Of a DNA stretch of 64,000 bases, positions 1 through 7,649 are shown in pieces. Location: positions 1 through 64,000 of the forward strand of contig NZ_JARVKV010000023.1 of the NCBI RefSeq assembly GCF_029813835.1. Direction: 5' to 3'. A program made the translations under genes and the position numbers. Position 1 is the first letter of the stretch. Each line of letters begins with the position of its first letter. Below the pieces are notes generated by a model that was given only the letters and a program-made list of their open reading frames with translations, did no database searches and was not told where the DNA came from. This DNA is from Streptomyces sp. DH37 (lineage in GTDB: Bacteria; Actinomycetota; Actinomycetes; Streptomycetales; Streptomycetaceae).

Positions 1-121
1 CCCCCGGGGGGCGCGCGCACGGCGGTCCTCCCCGGGCGTGGCGTACCGACGGCGTCGCTGCCCCGGTCCGGTGAACCCCCGGGGCCGGAACGGCGGTCGG
101 CCACCGGTCGGAGACCACGCC

Positions 122-489
122 ATGCGCATCGGCCGTGCGCGCGCCGCCGCGCTCGCCGTCCCCCTGGCCCCGGGGCCGTCCGCGACGCGTCCGCCGGGCC
201 CCGGGCCGCCTCGGGCGGCTCCTGCGGCACGCCGGGGGACCGCGCCTACCCGCCGACGCGCGTGGCCGACGAACTCGACCGCCCCGACGCAGCGATGAAG
301 GCCGACCCCGAGGGCCGACCCAAGGGCCCCGGCCACTTCCCCGAACCGGTCGCGTGGATCGCCGCGATGCGGGAGAAGACCGGCGACGACCGGTCCCACG
401 AGCACCTCAAGCCCCACCGGGACCCGCTGTTCGGAACGCGCGACAGGTTCGACGTCCGGGTGCGGGACCACTCCGACGACTACCGCTGA
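122..489 (+). pseudogene. Small secreted protein, probably frameshifted
   Basis: An ATG at 122 opens a signal-peptide-like stretch (MRIGRARAAALAVPLAP) in one frame. A coherent hydrophilic sequence follows in a different frame: RAYPPTRVADELDRPDAAMK, then a Pro/Lys/Glu/Asp-rich tail with FPEPVAWIAAMREK, ending at the TGA at 487-489. The downstream frame has no good start of its own; a GTG at 262 lies inside the coherent protein and has no ribosome-binding site. I infer one frameshift in the GC-rich run near 165-185 separating signal peptide from mature domain. It could be a true mutation or a sequencing error. I do not recognise the family. A simpler reading is a short 75-residue protein starting at GTG 262. 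Confidence 0.4.
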
Positions 490-495
490 GGGGTG

Positions 496-537
496 CCGGG
501 CGCGGCGGGGTCTGCCATGTGACCCCGCCGCGCCCGG
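496..537. terminator. Perfect 16-bp hairpin, bidirectional terminator
   Basis: The arm CCGGGCGCGGCGGGGT (496-511) is exactly complementary to 522-537, with a 10-nt loop. It lies just after the stop at 489 and between two convergent genes, so it probably terminates both. There is no T-tract, as is common in Streptomyces. Confidence 0.75.
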
Positions 538-592
538 AGCCGGTGGGCGCCGCGGCGGCCCGGGAGGGGCTCAGGCGCCGTCCGGGGGCGGT

Positions 593-1750
593 TCAGGAGC
601 GGAACGGGCCCGTCACCTCGTAGGTGATGCCGCCCGAGCCGCTGCCGCTGGTGCCGCGCTGGCTGGAGAAGTACAGCCGCCTGCCGTCCGGGGAGAAGGC
701 CGGGCCGGTGATCTCCGAGGACGACTGGCCGGCGATCCGCAGGAAGGGCGCGACCACGTCGTCCGGGGTGATCACGCAGATCTCCATGTTCCCGCCGTCC
801 TCGGCGACGAAGAGGTCGCCGGAGGCCGAGCCGGTGACGTTGTCCACGCCCGTCAGCGGGGCGCCGCCGGAGACCAGGGAGTCGTCGTAGGCCAGCTCGA
901 CGGTGTTGCTCGCCGCGTTGAGCTGCCAGACCCGGCCGTCGCCCTTGGTGGTGAACCAGCAGGTGCCGTCGGCGTAGTGGCAGCCCTCGCCGCCGTTGAA
1001 GTGCTTGGCGGCGGAGACCTGGTGGCGGGTGGCGGTGGAGGCGGCGGACGGGTCGGGGACGCGCGCCCAGCCGATGGAACCGGAGGTGCCCGAACCGCCC
1101 GTCATCACCTCCAGCGTCCCCGAGGACAGGTCGCCCCAGGTGGTGGGGCGGAAGCGGTAGAGGCAGCCGTCGGAGACGTCCTCGGTCAGGTAGATCACCT
1201 TGCGGACCGGGTCGGCGGCGGCGGCCTCGTGCTTGAAGCGGCCCATGGCGTCACGGCGCACGGAGGGCTTCACGCCCCACGGGTCGGTCTCGAAGACGTA
1301 GCCGCGGTCGACCTCCTCGCAGGACAGCCAGGTGTTCCAGGGCGTCTTGCCGCCCGCGCAGTTCTGGCGGGTGCCCGACAGGACGCGGTAGGCGGCGGTG
1401 ATGTTCCCGGAGGAGTCGAAGCGGACGGCGCTCGCGCCGCCGCCGGGGTTGATCTCGGAGTTGGAGACGTAGATCCAGCCGGTGCCGTCGACGTAGCAGG
1501 CGCCGCCGTCGGGGGCGTTGTGCCAGGTGTAGGAGGTGCCGGGCACCCTCTGCCCGGAGCGGGCGATCACCCGGCTGGTGAAACCCTGGGGCAGCTGGAT
1601 GCCGTTGGCGTCGGCCGGCCGCAGGGCCCCGTAGGGACCGGGACCGGGCTGGGCGGGGGCGGCGTGCGCGGCCCCGCGCCACAGGGAGCCGCCGAAGGCG
1701 GCCGCCGATCCGGTGAGTACGGCTCCGCGCAGGAAGTTACGACGTTCCAC
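593..1750 (-). CDS. PhoX-like (DUF839) phosphatase, Tat-exported
   Basis: A 385-residue secreted protein of the PhoX/DUF839 beta-propeller family, whose characterised members are Ca/Fe-dependent phosphomonoesterases. It opens with a twin-arginine signal (ERRNFLRG, residues 2-9) and a likely cleavage site AHA/AP near residue 30. Family motifs visible are NTWLSCEEV, GRFKHEAAAADP followed by VIYLTEDVSDGCLYRFRP, and a C-terminal GPAFSPDGRRLYFSSQRG. It is shorter than the classical Streptomyces PhoX enzymes, so it belongs to a shorter branch and the substrate is unproven. The GTG start at 1750 is chosen because a GGAG lies just upstream (GGTGGAGCGAAC) and it opens directly into the Tat motif. It is transcribed divergently from the MerR-clamp gene. 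Confidence 0.85.
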   Translation of the reverse strand: MERRNFLRGAVLTGSAAAFGGSLWRGAAHAAPAQPGPGPYGALRPADANGIQLPQGFTSRVIARSGQRVPGTSYTWHNAPDGGACYVDGTGWIYVSNSEINPGGGASAVRFDSSGNITAAYRVLSGTRQNCAGGKTPWNTWLSCEEVDRGYVFETDPWGVKPSVRRDAMGRFKHEAAAADPVRKVIYLTEDVSDGCLYRFRPTTWGDLSSGTLEVMTGGSGTSGSIGWARVPDPSAASTATRHQVSAAKHFNGGEGCHYADGTCWFTTKGDGRVWQLNAASNTVELAYDDSLVSGGAPLTGVDNVTGSASGDLFVAEDGGNMEICVITPDDVVAPFLRIAGQSSSEITGPAFSPDGRRLYFSSQRGTSGSGSGGITYEVTGPFRS

Positions 1751-1911
1751 GTTCGCTCCACCGAGGTCGTCTGGCCCCGCGGCCGGTCGGGCGCGGGGTC
1801 GAACGATCGGGAACGGTAGGGAGTCTGCTTTGACAGAGCATGAACAATCGGTCGCGCCGGGTGGCCCGTTGGCCCAACACCGGTCGCCGCACCGGTCGCC
1901 GCGGGCGGCGG

Positions 1912-1942
1912 TTGACCCTCGACCTGGTTCAGGGACCACAGT
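1912..1942 (+). promoter_or_regulatory. MerR-type promoter/operator with long spacer
   Basis: A TTGACC -35 (1912-1917) is followed about 19 bp later by a weak -10 (CACAGT, 1937-1942). The spacer holds the dyad CCCT...AGGG (CCCTCGACCTGGTTCAGGG). An over-long spacer containing a dyad is typical of promoters that MerR proteins activate by untwisting. It lies immediately upstream of the MerR-clamp gene, so autoregulation is likely. The spacing is seen in the sequence; binding is inferred. Confidence 0.5.
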
Positions 1943-1961
1943 GCGGGGCGTGGAGAGCGAG

Positions 1962-3095
1962 ATGCACGGCATCGGCGACACGGCCCGCGACAGCGGGCTG
2001 AGCGTGAGCGCCCTGCGGTTCTACGACCGCGCCGGGGTGCTGGTGCCGGCCTGGGTGGACCCGGCCAGCGGCTACCGCTGGTACGGCCCCGAGCAGCTGC
2101 CGGAGGCGCGGCTGCTGGCCCGGCTGCGCCGGGCCGGGATGCCGCTGGCGGACATCCGGCTGGTGCTGGCCGGCCGGCCCGGCCCGGACACCGCCCTGGT
2201 GCGCGGGCTGCTGGACGCCCATCTGCGCCGTCTGGAGCGGGGGTTGTCCGACGCCCGCCGCGAGCTCTCCGCGGTCCGGGAACTACTCGACGACAGGGAG
2301 GGCGCCATGCCCCCGACACCCACGGCCGCCACCGCCGAACTGGACCTGCCCGCGGCCGGTCTGGCCGCCGCCCTGGACGCGGTCCGCTTCGCCGCCGGCA
2401 CCGACCCCGGCCTGCCGGTGCTGGGCGGCGTCCTGTTCGACGCCGAGGACGGGACGCTGCGCCTGGCGGCCACCGACCGCTACCGGCTGGCCGTCGCCCG
2501 GGCCGGGACCGCCGGGCGCGGTGCGCGCTCCGGACGGGAGCGCGTACAGGCCCTCGTCCCCGCCCCGCTCGCCGACGCGATGCGTGCCCTGCTGGACGGC
2601 GCGGAGTCCGTCCGGCTGGTGGTGGGCGGCGGGCGGGCGGCCCTGGAGGCGGACGACCGCCGCACGGAAGGCCGCTGCCTGGACCAGGGGTTCCCCGACT
2701 ACCGCCGGCTGACCCGCCTGCCCGGGGGACGGCGGGTCACCGTCGGCGTGCCCGCCCTGCGCGAGGCGGTGCGCACCGGGCCGGCCTGCGTCCACGAGCT
2801 GCGCGAGGAGCGCGGGACGGTCGCCGTGGACGTCACCGTCCTGGTGGTGACGGGGGACGGCGCGGTGACCGTGGCCGGGCACGGCGACCGGGAGCGGGAC
2901 GGCGGCGGCGCGGTGCGCACCGCCGTCAACCGGGCCTTCCTGCTGGACGCCCTGGCCGCCGGGGCCCGGGAGCGGCTGGTCCTGGAGTTCGGCGGCCCCG
3001 CCGCGCCCCTGGCCGTCCGCCGACCGGACGACGCGGAGACCTTCTCGCTCCTGATGCCGGTCCGCCTGGAGGACCCGGACGGTTCCGCGGCGTGA
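1962..3095 (+). CDS. MerR regulator fused to two DnaN-like clamp domains
   Basis: A 377-residue protein. Residues 3-72 are a MerR winged helix (GDTARDSGLSVSALRFYDRAG, then SGYRWYGPEQL). Residues 75-112 form the usual MerR dimerisation helix. Residues 125-370 resemble DNA polymerase III beta clamp domains 2 and 3: LPVLGGVLFD, LRLAATDRYRLAVARA (167-182), GFPDYRRLTRLP (243-254) and a C-terminal FSLLMPVRLEDPD (361-373), which matches the usual clamp end LLMPVRL. Clamp domain 1 is absent, its place taken by MerR. A true DnaN is about 370 residues with three domains, so this is not the replicative clamp. ATG 1962 is preceded by GGAGAGCGAG; in-frame GTGs at 1941 and 1950 are alternatives. The effector is unknown. 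Confidence 0.85.
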   Translation: MHGIGDTARDSGLSVSALRFYDRAGVLVPAWVDPASGYRWYGPEQLPEARLLARLRRAGMPLADIRLVLAGRPGPDTALVRGLLDAHLRRLERGLSDARRELSAVRELLDDREGAMPPTPTAATAELDLPAAGLAAALDAVRFAAGTDPGLPVLGGVLFDAEDGTLRLAATDRYRLAVARAGTAGRGARSGRERVQALVPAPLADAMRALLDGAESVRLVVGGGRAALEADDRRTEGRCLDQGFPDYRRLTRLPGGRRVTVGVPALREAVRTGPACVHELREERGTVAVDVTVLVVTGDGAVTVAGHGDRERDGGGAVRTAVNRAFLLDALAAGARERLVLEFGGPAAPLAVRRPDDAETFSLLMPVRLEDPDGSAA

Positions 3096-3490
3096 CCTCC
3101 GGCGGCCCGGGACGGGCCGGGGCGTGCTCGACGGTGCGGCGCGCCGGGTCCGCCGGAGTCCACGGCCCGAGCCCCCGGCGCCTCGGCCGACAGCCGTTCC
3201 GGGCCGCTGCCGGCACCGGTCACCACGGCCGTGCGCCCGCCCGGACGGGGAGGGGGTTCCCCGTACCGTCCGGGCCGTGCCCTGTCGCGGCTCCTCGCCC
3301 CGGCGCCCGCCGGTTCCCACGGTGACGGCGCGATCGTCTCCTTCGCGCGGCACAGCGCGGGCCGGACGGGGAGCCGGGGCGAGGAGCGCGGCGCCCGCCG
3401 GGGGGCGGAGCGGGCGCCGGCCGGGAGGCCCGGGACCAGGACCGGACCAGGGCCGGATCAGGGCTGCGTCAGGGTTGCGTCATGACCGGA
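3096..3490. other. Intergenic region between convergent genes
   Basis: No convincing gene here; the frames that stay open are compositional. The only structure I see is a short direct repeat: CCGGATCAGGGCTG occurs at 3453-3466 and again at 3486-3499, 33 bp apart. The second copy contains the stop codon of the GH3 gene. This looks like a small local duplication of the 3' end of that gene. Confidence 0.5.
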
Positions 3491-5758
3491 TCAGGGCTGG
3501 AGGACGCGCACCTCCGCTCCGCAGGTCATGCGGCGGTCGAAGCCGACCGTGCGCTCCGGCCCGGTCAGGGTCAGCGGCACGGTGTGGCGCACGTCGGCGC
3601 TGGAGGCGGCCAGCCGCAGCTCCACGGCGCCGGGCTCGACGATCCGCTCACCGGGCCGCACGGTGTACGAGGCCAGGTCGGCGTGGAAGTCGAAGACGAC
3701 CTCGGCCGCCTGGCCCGGCTCCAGCGCCACCCGGGCGTAGCCGACCAGCTGGGTGACCGGGCGGGCGACGCGCGCCACGGGGTCGTGCAGGTAGAGCTGG
3801 ACGACCTCGGTGCCGGCCCGCTCGCCGGTGTTGCGCACGGTGACGCGGACCTCGGCGGAGCCGTCGGTCGGGACGGCGTCGGCGCCGCACGCCGCGGCCT
3901 CCCACGCGAAGGAGGTGTACGACAGGCCGTGCCCGAAGGGGTACAGCGGCGTCGGGTCGATGCTGCTGGCGTCGCCCTTGAGGCCCAGCGGCGGCACGAG
4001 GTAGGTCCACGGCTGGCCGCCGGCGCCGCGCGGCACGCTGACCGGGAGCCGGCCCGAGGGGTTGACCCGCCCGGTGAGGACGCCGGCGACGGCCGGTCCG
4101 CCCTCCTCGCCGGGGAAGAACGCCTGGACCACGGCGGCGAGACGGCCCTCCCACCGGCCGAGCGCGTACGGGCGGCCGGTGAGCAGCACCAGCACCACGG
4201 GCTTGTCGGTGCTCTCCAGCAGGGCGTCCAGGAACGCGGCCTGGCCGTCGGGGAGGGTGAGGTCCTCGGCGTCGCAGCCCTCGCCGGAGGTGCCGCGGCC
4301 GAAGAGGCCGGAGCGGTCGCCGAGCACCGCGATAACGATGTCGGCGTCGGCGGGGGCGTCCGTCAGGGCGGCTCCGGGGAGTTCGGCGCCCAGGGCGTCC
4401 AGCAGCGTGGGGATCTCCACGCCGACGGGCAGCTCTGGGTGCTCGACGCCCACGTGCCGGGGGAAGGTGTAGCAGCCCAGCATGGCGGCCCGCTCGTCCG
4501 CGTACGGGCCGACCACGGCGATGCGGGCCGTGGGGTGCAGGGGGAGCACGCCCCGGGAGTTGTCCAGCAGGACGACGGACTCCTCGGCCACGCGCCGGGC
4601 CAGCGCCCGCATCGCGGGCGGGTCCAGGTCCACCCGGTCCGCGGACGCGGCCGGCGCCTCGGCCGACCAGTCCGGGTCCAGCAGGCCCAGCTCGCACTTC
4701 TGCCGCAGCACCCGCAGCGCGGCCCGGTCCACCAGGGACTCGGGGACCTCGCCGGAGCGCACCGCCTTCAGCAGCGGCTCGCCGTAGCAGCGCAGGCCCG
4801 GCAGCTCCACGTCCACGCCCGCGGCCAGCGCCAGGGCGGCGGCGCGGGCGGGGGAGTCGGCGACGTGGTGGGCCAGCTCCAGGAAGGAGACGCCGAAGTA
4901 GTCGGAGACCACCGTGCCGTCGAAGCCCCACGCGTCCCTCAGCAGGTCGGTGAGGAGCTCGGTGTGGGCGGCGGCCGGGACGCCGTCGACGTCGTTGTAG
5001 GCGTGCATGACCGAGCGGGCCCCGCCCTCGCGCAGGGCCATCTCGAACGGCGGCAGGATCACGTCGGCCAGCTCGCGCGGGCCGATCGAGACCGGGCCGT
5101 GGTTGCGGGCGCCGCGCGAGGCGGAGTAGCCCGCGAAGTGCTTGAGCGTGGAGACGATCCCGGTGGACTCCAGCCCCGCCACGTAGGCGGTGGCCAGGGT
5201 CGCCACCAGGTACGGGTCCTCGCCGATGGACTCCTCGGTGCGGCCCCAGCGCGGGTCGCGCACCACGTCCAGCACCGGCGAGAGGCCCTGGTGGATGCCG
5301 ACCGAGCGCATGGAGGCGCCGATGGCCGCGGCCATCTCGCGCACCAGCGCCGGGTCGAAGGTGGCCCCCCAGGCCAGCGGGGTGGGGAAGATGGTGGCCT
5401 GCCAGGCGGTGAAGCCGGTCAGGCACTCCTCGTGGGCGAGGGCGGGGATGCCGAAGCGGTTGGCCGCGGCGACCTTCGCCTGGAAGGCGGCCAGGGCCCG
5501 CATGCCCTCGGACGGCTCCACCGGGGCGGTGCCGAAGGGGCGGGTGAGCTGGCCCAGGCCGTGGGGGAGCAGGGCGTCCAGGTCGACGGTTTCGGAGACC
5601 TCGTGCTGGAGCGGAGCGACGTCGTCGCCGTCGGCCTCGGAACCCGGCCAGACGCTGGAGAGCTGTGCGAGCTTCTCCTCCAGGGTCATCCGGGACAGCA
5701 GATCGGCGGCGCGCTCCTCGACGGGTCGGGAGGTGTCCTGCCAGGGGTGGTGATGCAT
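3491..5758 (-). CDS. bxlA: GH3 beta-xylosidase/beta-glucosidase, cytoplasmic
   Basis: A 755-residue glycoside hydrolase family 3 enzyme with no signal peptide, so it acts inside the cell on imported oligosaccharides. The GH3 barrel shows GIPALAHEE, GLSPVLDVVRDPRWGRTEE, STLKHFAGYS and the nucleophile motif VVSDYFG (Asp286). The second alpha/beta domain and a C-terminal fibronectin-III-like domain (PLYPFGHGLSYTSF, then VRVTVRNTGERAGTEVVQLYL) follow. It is the last gene of a binding-protein/permease/permease/GH3 operon matching the bxlEFG-bxlA xylo-oligosaccharide system described from Streptomyces thermoviolaceus. Beta-xylosidase is therefore the likeliest activity, although GH3 specificity cannot be read from sequence alone. 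About 60 nt separate it from the upstream permease gene. Confidence 0.85.
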   Translation of the reverse strand: MHHHPWQDTSRPVEERAADLLSRMTLEEKLAQLSSVWPGSEADGDDVAPLQHEVSETVDLDALLPHGLGQLTRPFGTAPVEPSEGMRALAAFQAKVAAANRFGIPALAHEECLTGFTAWQATIFPTPLAWGATFDPALVREMAAAIGASMRSVGIHQGLSPVLDVVRDPRWGRTEESIGEDPYLVATLATAYVAGLESTGIVSTLKHFAGYSASRGARNHGPVSIGPRELADVILPPFEMALREGGARSVMHAYNDVDGVPAAAHTELLTDLLRDAWGFDGTVVSDYFGVSFLELAHHVADSPARAAALALAAGVDVELPGLRCYGEPLLKAVRSGEVPESLVDRAALRVLRQKCELGLLDPDWSAEAPAASADRVDLDPPAMRALARRVAEESVVLLDNSRGVLPLHPTARIAVVGPYADERAAMLGCYTFPRHVGVEHPELPVGVEIPTLLDALGAELPGAALTDAPADADIVIAVLGDRSGLFGRGTSGEGCDAEDLTLPDGQAAFLDALLESTDKPVVLVLLTGRPYALGRWEGRLAAVVQAFFPGEEGGPAVAGVLTGRVNPSGRLPVSVPRGAGGQPWTYLVPPLGLKGDASSIDPTPLYPFGHGLSYTSFAWEAAACGADAVPTDGSAEVRVTVRNTGERAGTEVVQLYLHDPVARVARPVTQLVGYARVALEPGQAAEVVFDFHADLASYTVRPGERIVEPGAVELRLAASSADVRHTVPLTLTGPERTVGFDRRMTCGAEVRVLQP

Positions 5759-5817
5759 GAGGCTCCTTGTTCAGCGTCGGCGTGTCCTGCGCATGTCCCG
5801 TGCGTGGTCCGCGCGGA

Positions 5818-6744
5818 TCAGCGTCCGCCGACTCCCATGAGGCCGTTGATGAGCTGACGGCGGGCGAAGAGGTACACGACGAAGATCGGCACGATCGAGA
5901 GCACGACCGCGGCGAGCAGTGCGGGGATGTCCACCCGGAACTGGCCGACGTAGTCGTAGAGGCCGAGGGTGAGCACCCGGCTCTCGCGCGACTGGGTGAG
6001 GATCAGGGGGAAGAGGAAGTTGTTCCAGGCCTGGAGCGCCGCGTAGACGCCGACCGTGGAGATGCCGCCGCGGGAGAGCGGGACGACGAGCTGGAGCAGG
6101 ACGCGGGTCTGGCTGGCGCCCTCCAGCGCCATCGCCTCGTACATCTCCTCCTCGATGTCCCGCATGGTGCCGGCCAGGATCAGCACGCAGACGGGGAGGC
6201 AGAACGCCGCGGTCGGCAGGATGATCGCCAGCAGGCTGTCGTAGAGGTGCAGATGGGTGATCAGCAGGTAGATCGGGATGATCACCGCCTGCGCGGGGAT
6301 GGCCAGGCCCAGCAGGAAGAACTGGAAGATCCGCTGGGAGGACCGGCTGAGGGTGCGCACCACCGTGTAGCCGACGCACACCGAGAGCACCACGACGATG
6401 GCCGCGGTGGCGACCGTGACGATCGCGGTGTTGACCAGGTAGGTGAGGAAGTCGCTCTCCAGCACCGTGCGGTAGTTGTCGAGCGTGAGGTCGCCCGGCA
6501 GGCTCAGCGCGCCCTCGTCGAAGTAGGCGTCGCGGTCCCGCAGCGTGGTGAGGACCAGGACGTACAGCGGCAGGCCGACGATGACCAGCCAGACGACGGA
6601 GGCGACGCCCGCCGGCATGTTCCACTTGCGGACGCGGCGGAGCCTGCGGCCCAGGCCCTCGCCGCCCGTCGCCCGGTGCGCGGGTTGCTGCGGGCTCTGC
6701 GAGGGGCGCCGCTCGGGGCTTTCGGGGCGGGTGGCGGTCTTCAC
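5818..6744 (-). CDS. bxlG: Sugar ABC transporter permease (MalG/BxlG type)
   Basis: A 308-residue inner-membrane permease of the CUT1 sugar ABC family (MalG side). It has an N-terminal cytoplasmic tail of about 40 residues, six predicted membrane segments, and the EAA loop YEAMALEGASQTRVLLQLVVPLS that contacts the ATPase. It begins at GTG 6744, whose GTGA overlaps the TGA of the upstream permease, indicating translational coupling. No ATPase is encoded in the operon. Streptomyces CUT1 systems commonly share the MsiK ATPase encoded elsewhere, so that is the expected partner. The likely substrate is xylo-oligosaccharide, inferred from the neighbouring GH3 and GH10 genes. Confidence 0.85.
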   Translation of the reverse strand: MKTATRPESPERRPSQSPQQPAHRATGGEGLGRRLRRVRKWNMPAGVASVVWLVIVGLPLYVLVLTTLRDRDAYFDEGALSLPGDLTLDNYRTVLESDFLTYLVNTAIVTVATAAIVVVLSVCVGYTVVRTLSRSSQRIFQFFLLGLAIPAQAVIIPIYLLITHLHLYDSLLAIILPTAAFCLPVCVLILAGTMRDIEEEMYEAMALEGASQTRVLLQLVVPLSRGGISTVGVYAALQAWNNFLFPLILTQSRESRVLTLGLYDYVGQFRVDIPALLAAVVLSIVPIFVVYLFARRQLINGLMGVGGR

Positions 6745-7649
6745 ATCCCCTCCCGGGTGCTGCGCATGGCGCTGAAGCCGGAGATCCGGACCATCAGCAG
6801 GGAGATGGCGGTGGCGACGATCACCAGGGTCGTGGCGATGGCGCTCGCGTAGCCCATGTCGTACGCCTGGAAGCCGGTCTCGTACATCAGGTAGGGCACG
6901 ATCGTGGTGTCCGTTCCCGGTCCGCCCTCGGTCAGGATGAGGACGGTGTCGAAGAAGGTCAGCGCGCCGACGACCATCAGCACCGAGGAGGTGACGATGG
7001 TGTTGCGCAGCTGCGGCAGGGTGATGGAGAAGAACTGCCGCACGGTGCTCGCCCCGTCGATGGAGGCGGCCTCGTAGAACGACTTGGGGATCTGCCGGGC
7101 GCCGCCCTGGTAGAGCAGGGTGTGGAACGGGATGAACTGCCAGGCGGCGACGAAGGCGACGGCGGCGAAGGCGCCGCGCGAGGAGCCCAGCAGGTTGCCG
7201 TCCTCGATCCCGAGCCACGGGCCGATCTCGGCGATCAGGCCGAAGTTGGGGTCCAGCAGCGACTTCCACAGCAGCGCCAGCGCCACCGAGGAGGCCAGCA
7301 GCGGCAGGAAGAAGATCGCGCTGAGGACGGCCCGGTTCTTCTGCCGGCCCGCCGACCACACGCCCAGCAGCAGGGCGACGGGCGTCTGGATCAGCCAGCT
7401 GACGCCGGTGAGCAGGACGCTCAGCCACACGGCCTGCCGCATGGTGGGGTCGTTGAACAGCCGTTCCCAGTTGCCGGTGCCGCTGACCGAGGGGAAGTCG
7501 CCGAGGCCGTCCCAGCTGGTGAAGGACAGGTAGCCGACGAGCACCATGGGGCCGACGGCGAACAGGACGAAGAACAACACGCCGGGGACCGCCCAGGCAA
7601 TGCCCGGGCGGCCCACGCGCGGCGACGCGGTCGGTACTGCTTGCTTCAC
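6741..7649 (-). CDS. bxlF: Sugar ABC transporter permease (MalF/BxlF type)
   Basis: A 302-residue permease of the CUT1 family, MalF side. Residues 1-15 are cytoplasmic, followed by a first membrane segment (AWAVPGVLFFVLFAVGPMVL) and about five more. The EAA loop reads YEAASIDGASTVRQFFSITLPQL, and the motif TEGGPGTDT is typical of sugar permeases. It starts at GTG 7649, overlapping the TGA of the binding-protein gene by 4 nt, and ends in a 4-nt overlap with the second permease. It would pair with that permease to form the channel for the binding protein encoded just upstream. Confidence 0.85.
   Translation of the reverse strand: MKQAVPTASPRVGRPGIAWAVPGVLFFVLFAVGPMVLVGYLSFTSWDGLGDFPSVSGTGNWERLFNDPTMRQAVWLSVLLTGVSWLIQTPVALLLGVWSAGRQKNRAVLSAIFFLPLLASSVALALLWKSLLDPNFGLIAEIGPWLGIEDGNLLGSSRGAFAAVAFVAAWQFIPFHTLLYQGGARQIPKSFYEAASIDGASTVRQFFSITLPQLRNTIVTSSVLMVVGALTFFDTVLILTEGGPGTDTTIVPYLMYETGFQAYDMGYASAIATTLVIVATAISLLMVRISGFSAMRSTREGM

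Noticed and set aside
1..121. Possible gene start at the left edge
   Set aside because: Only short GC-rich frames without start signals or domains.
1962..3095. Calling this gene dnaN
   Set aside because: Clamp domain 1 is missing and a MerR domain is fused in front. The replicative clamp is a separate gene normally beside dnaA.
3453..3499. Attachment-site or mobile-element interpretation of the 14-bp direct repeat
   Set aside because: No integrase, no tRNA and no transferred cargo; a small local duplication explains it.
3482..5857. Plus-strand open frame of 791 codons opposite the GH3 gene
   Set aside because: It mirrors the GH3 gene, whose catalytic motifs and operon position are convincing. 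The antisense translation has no recognisable domain.
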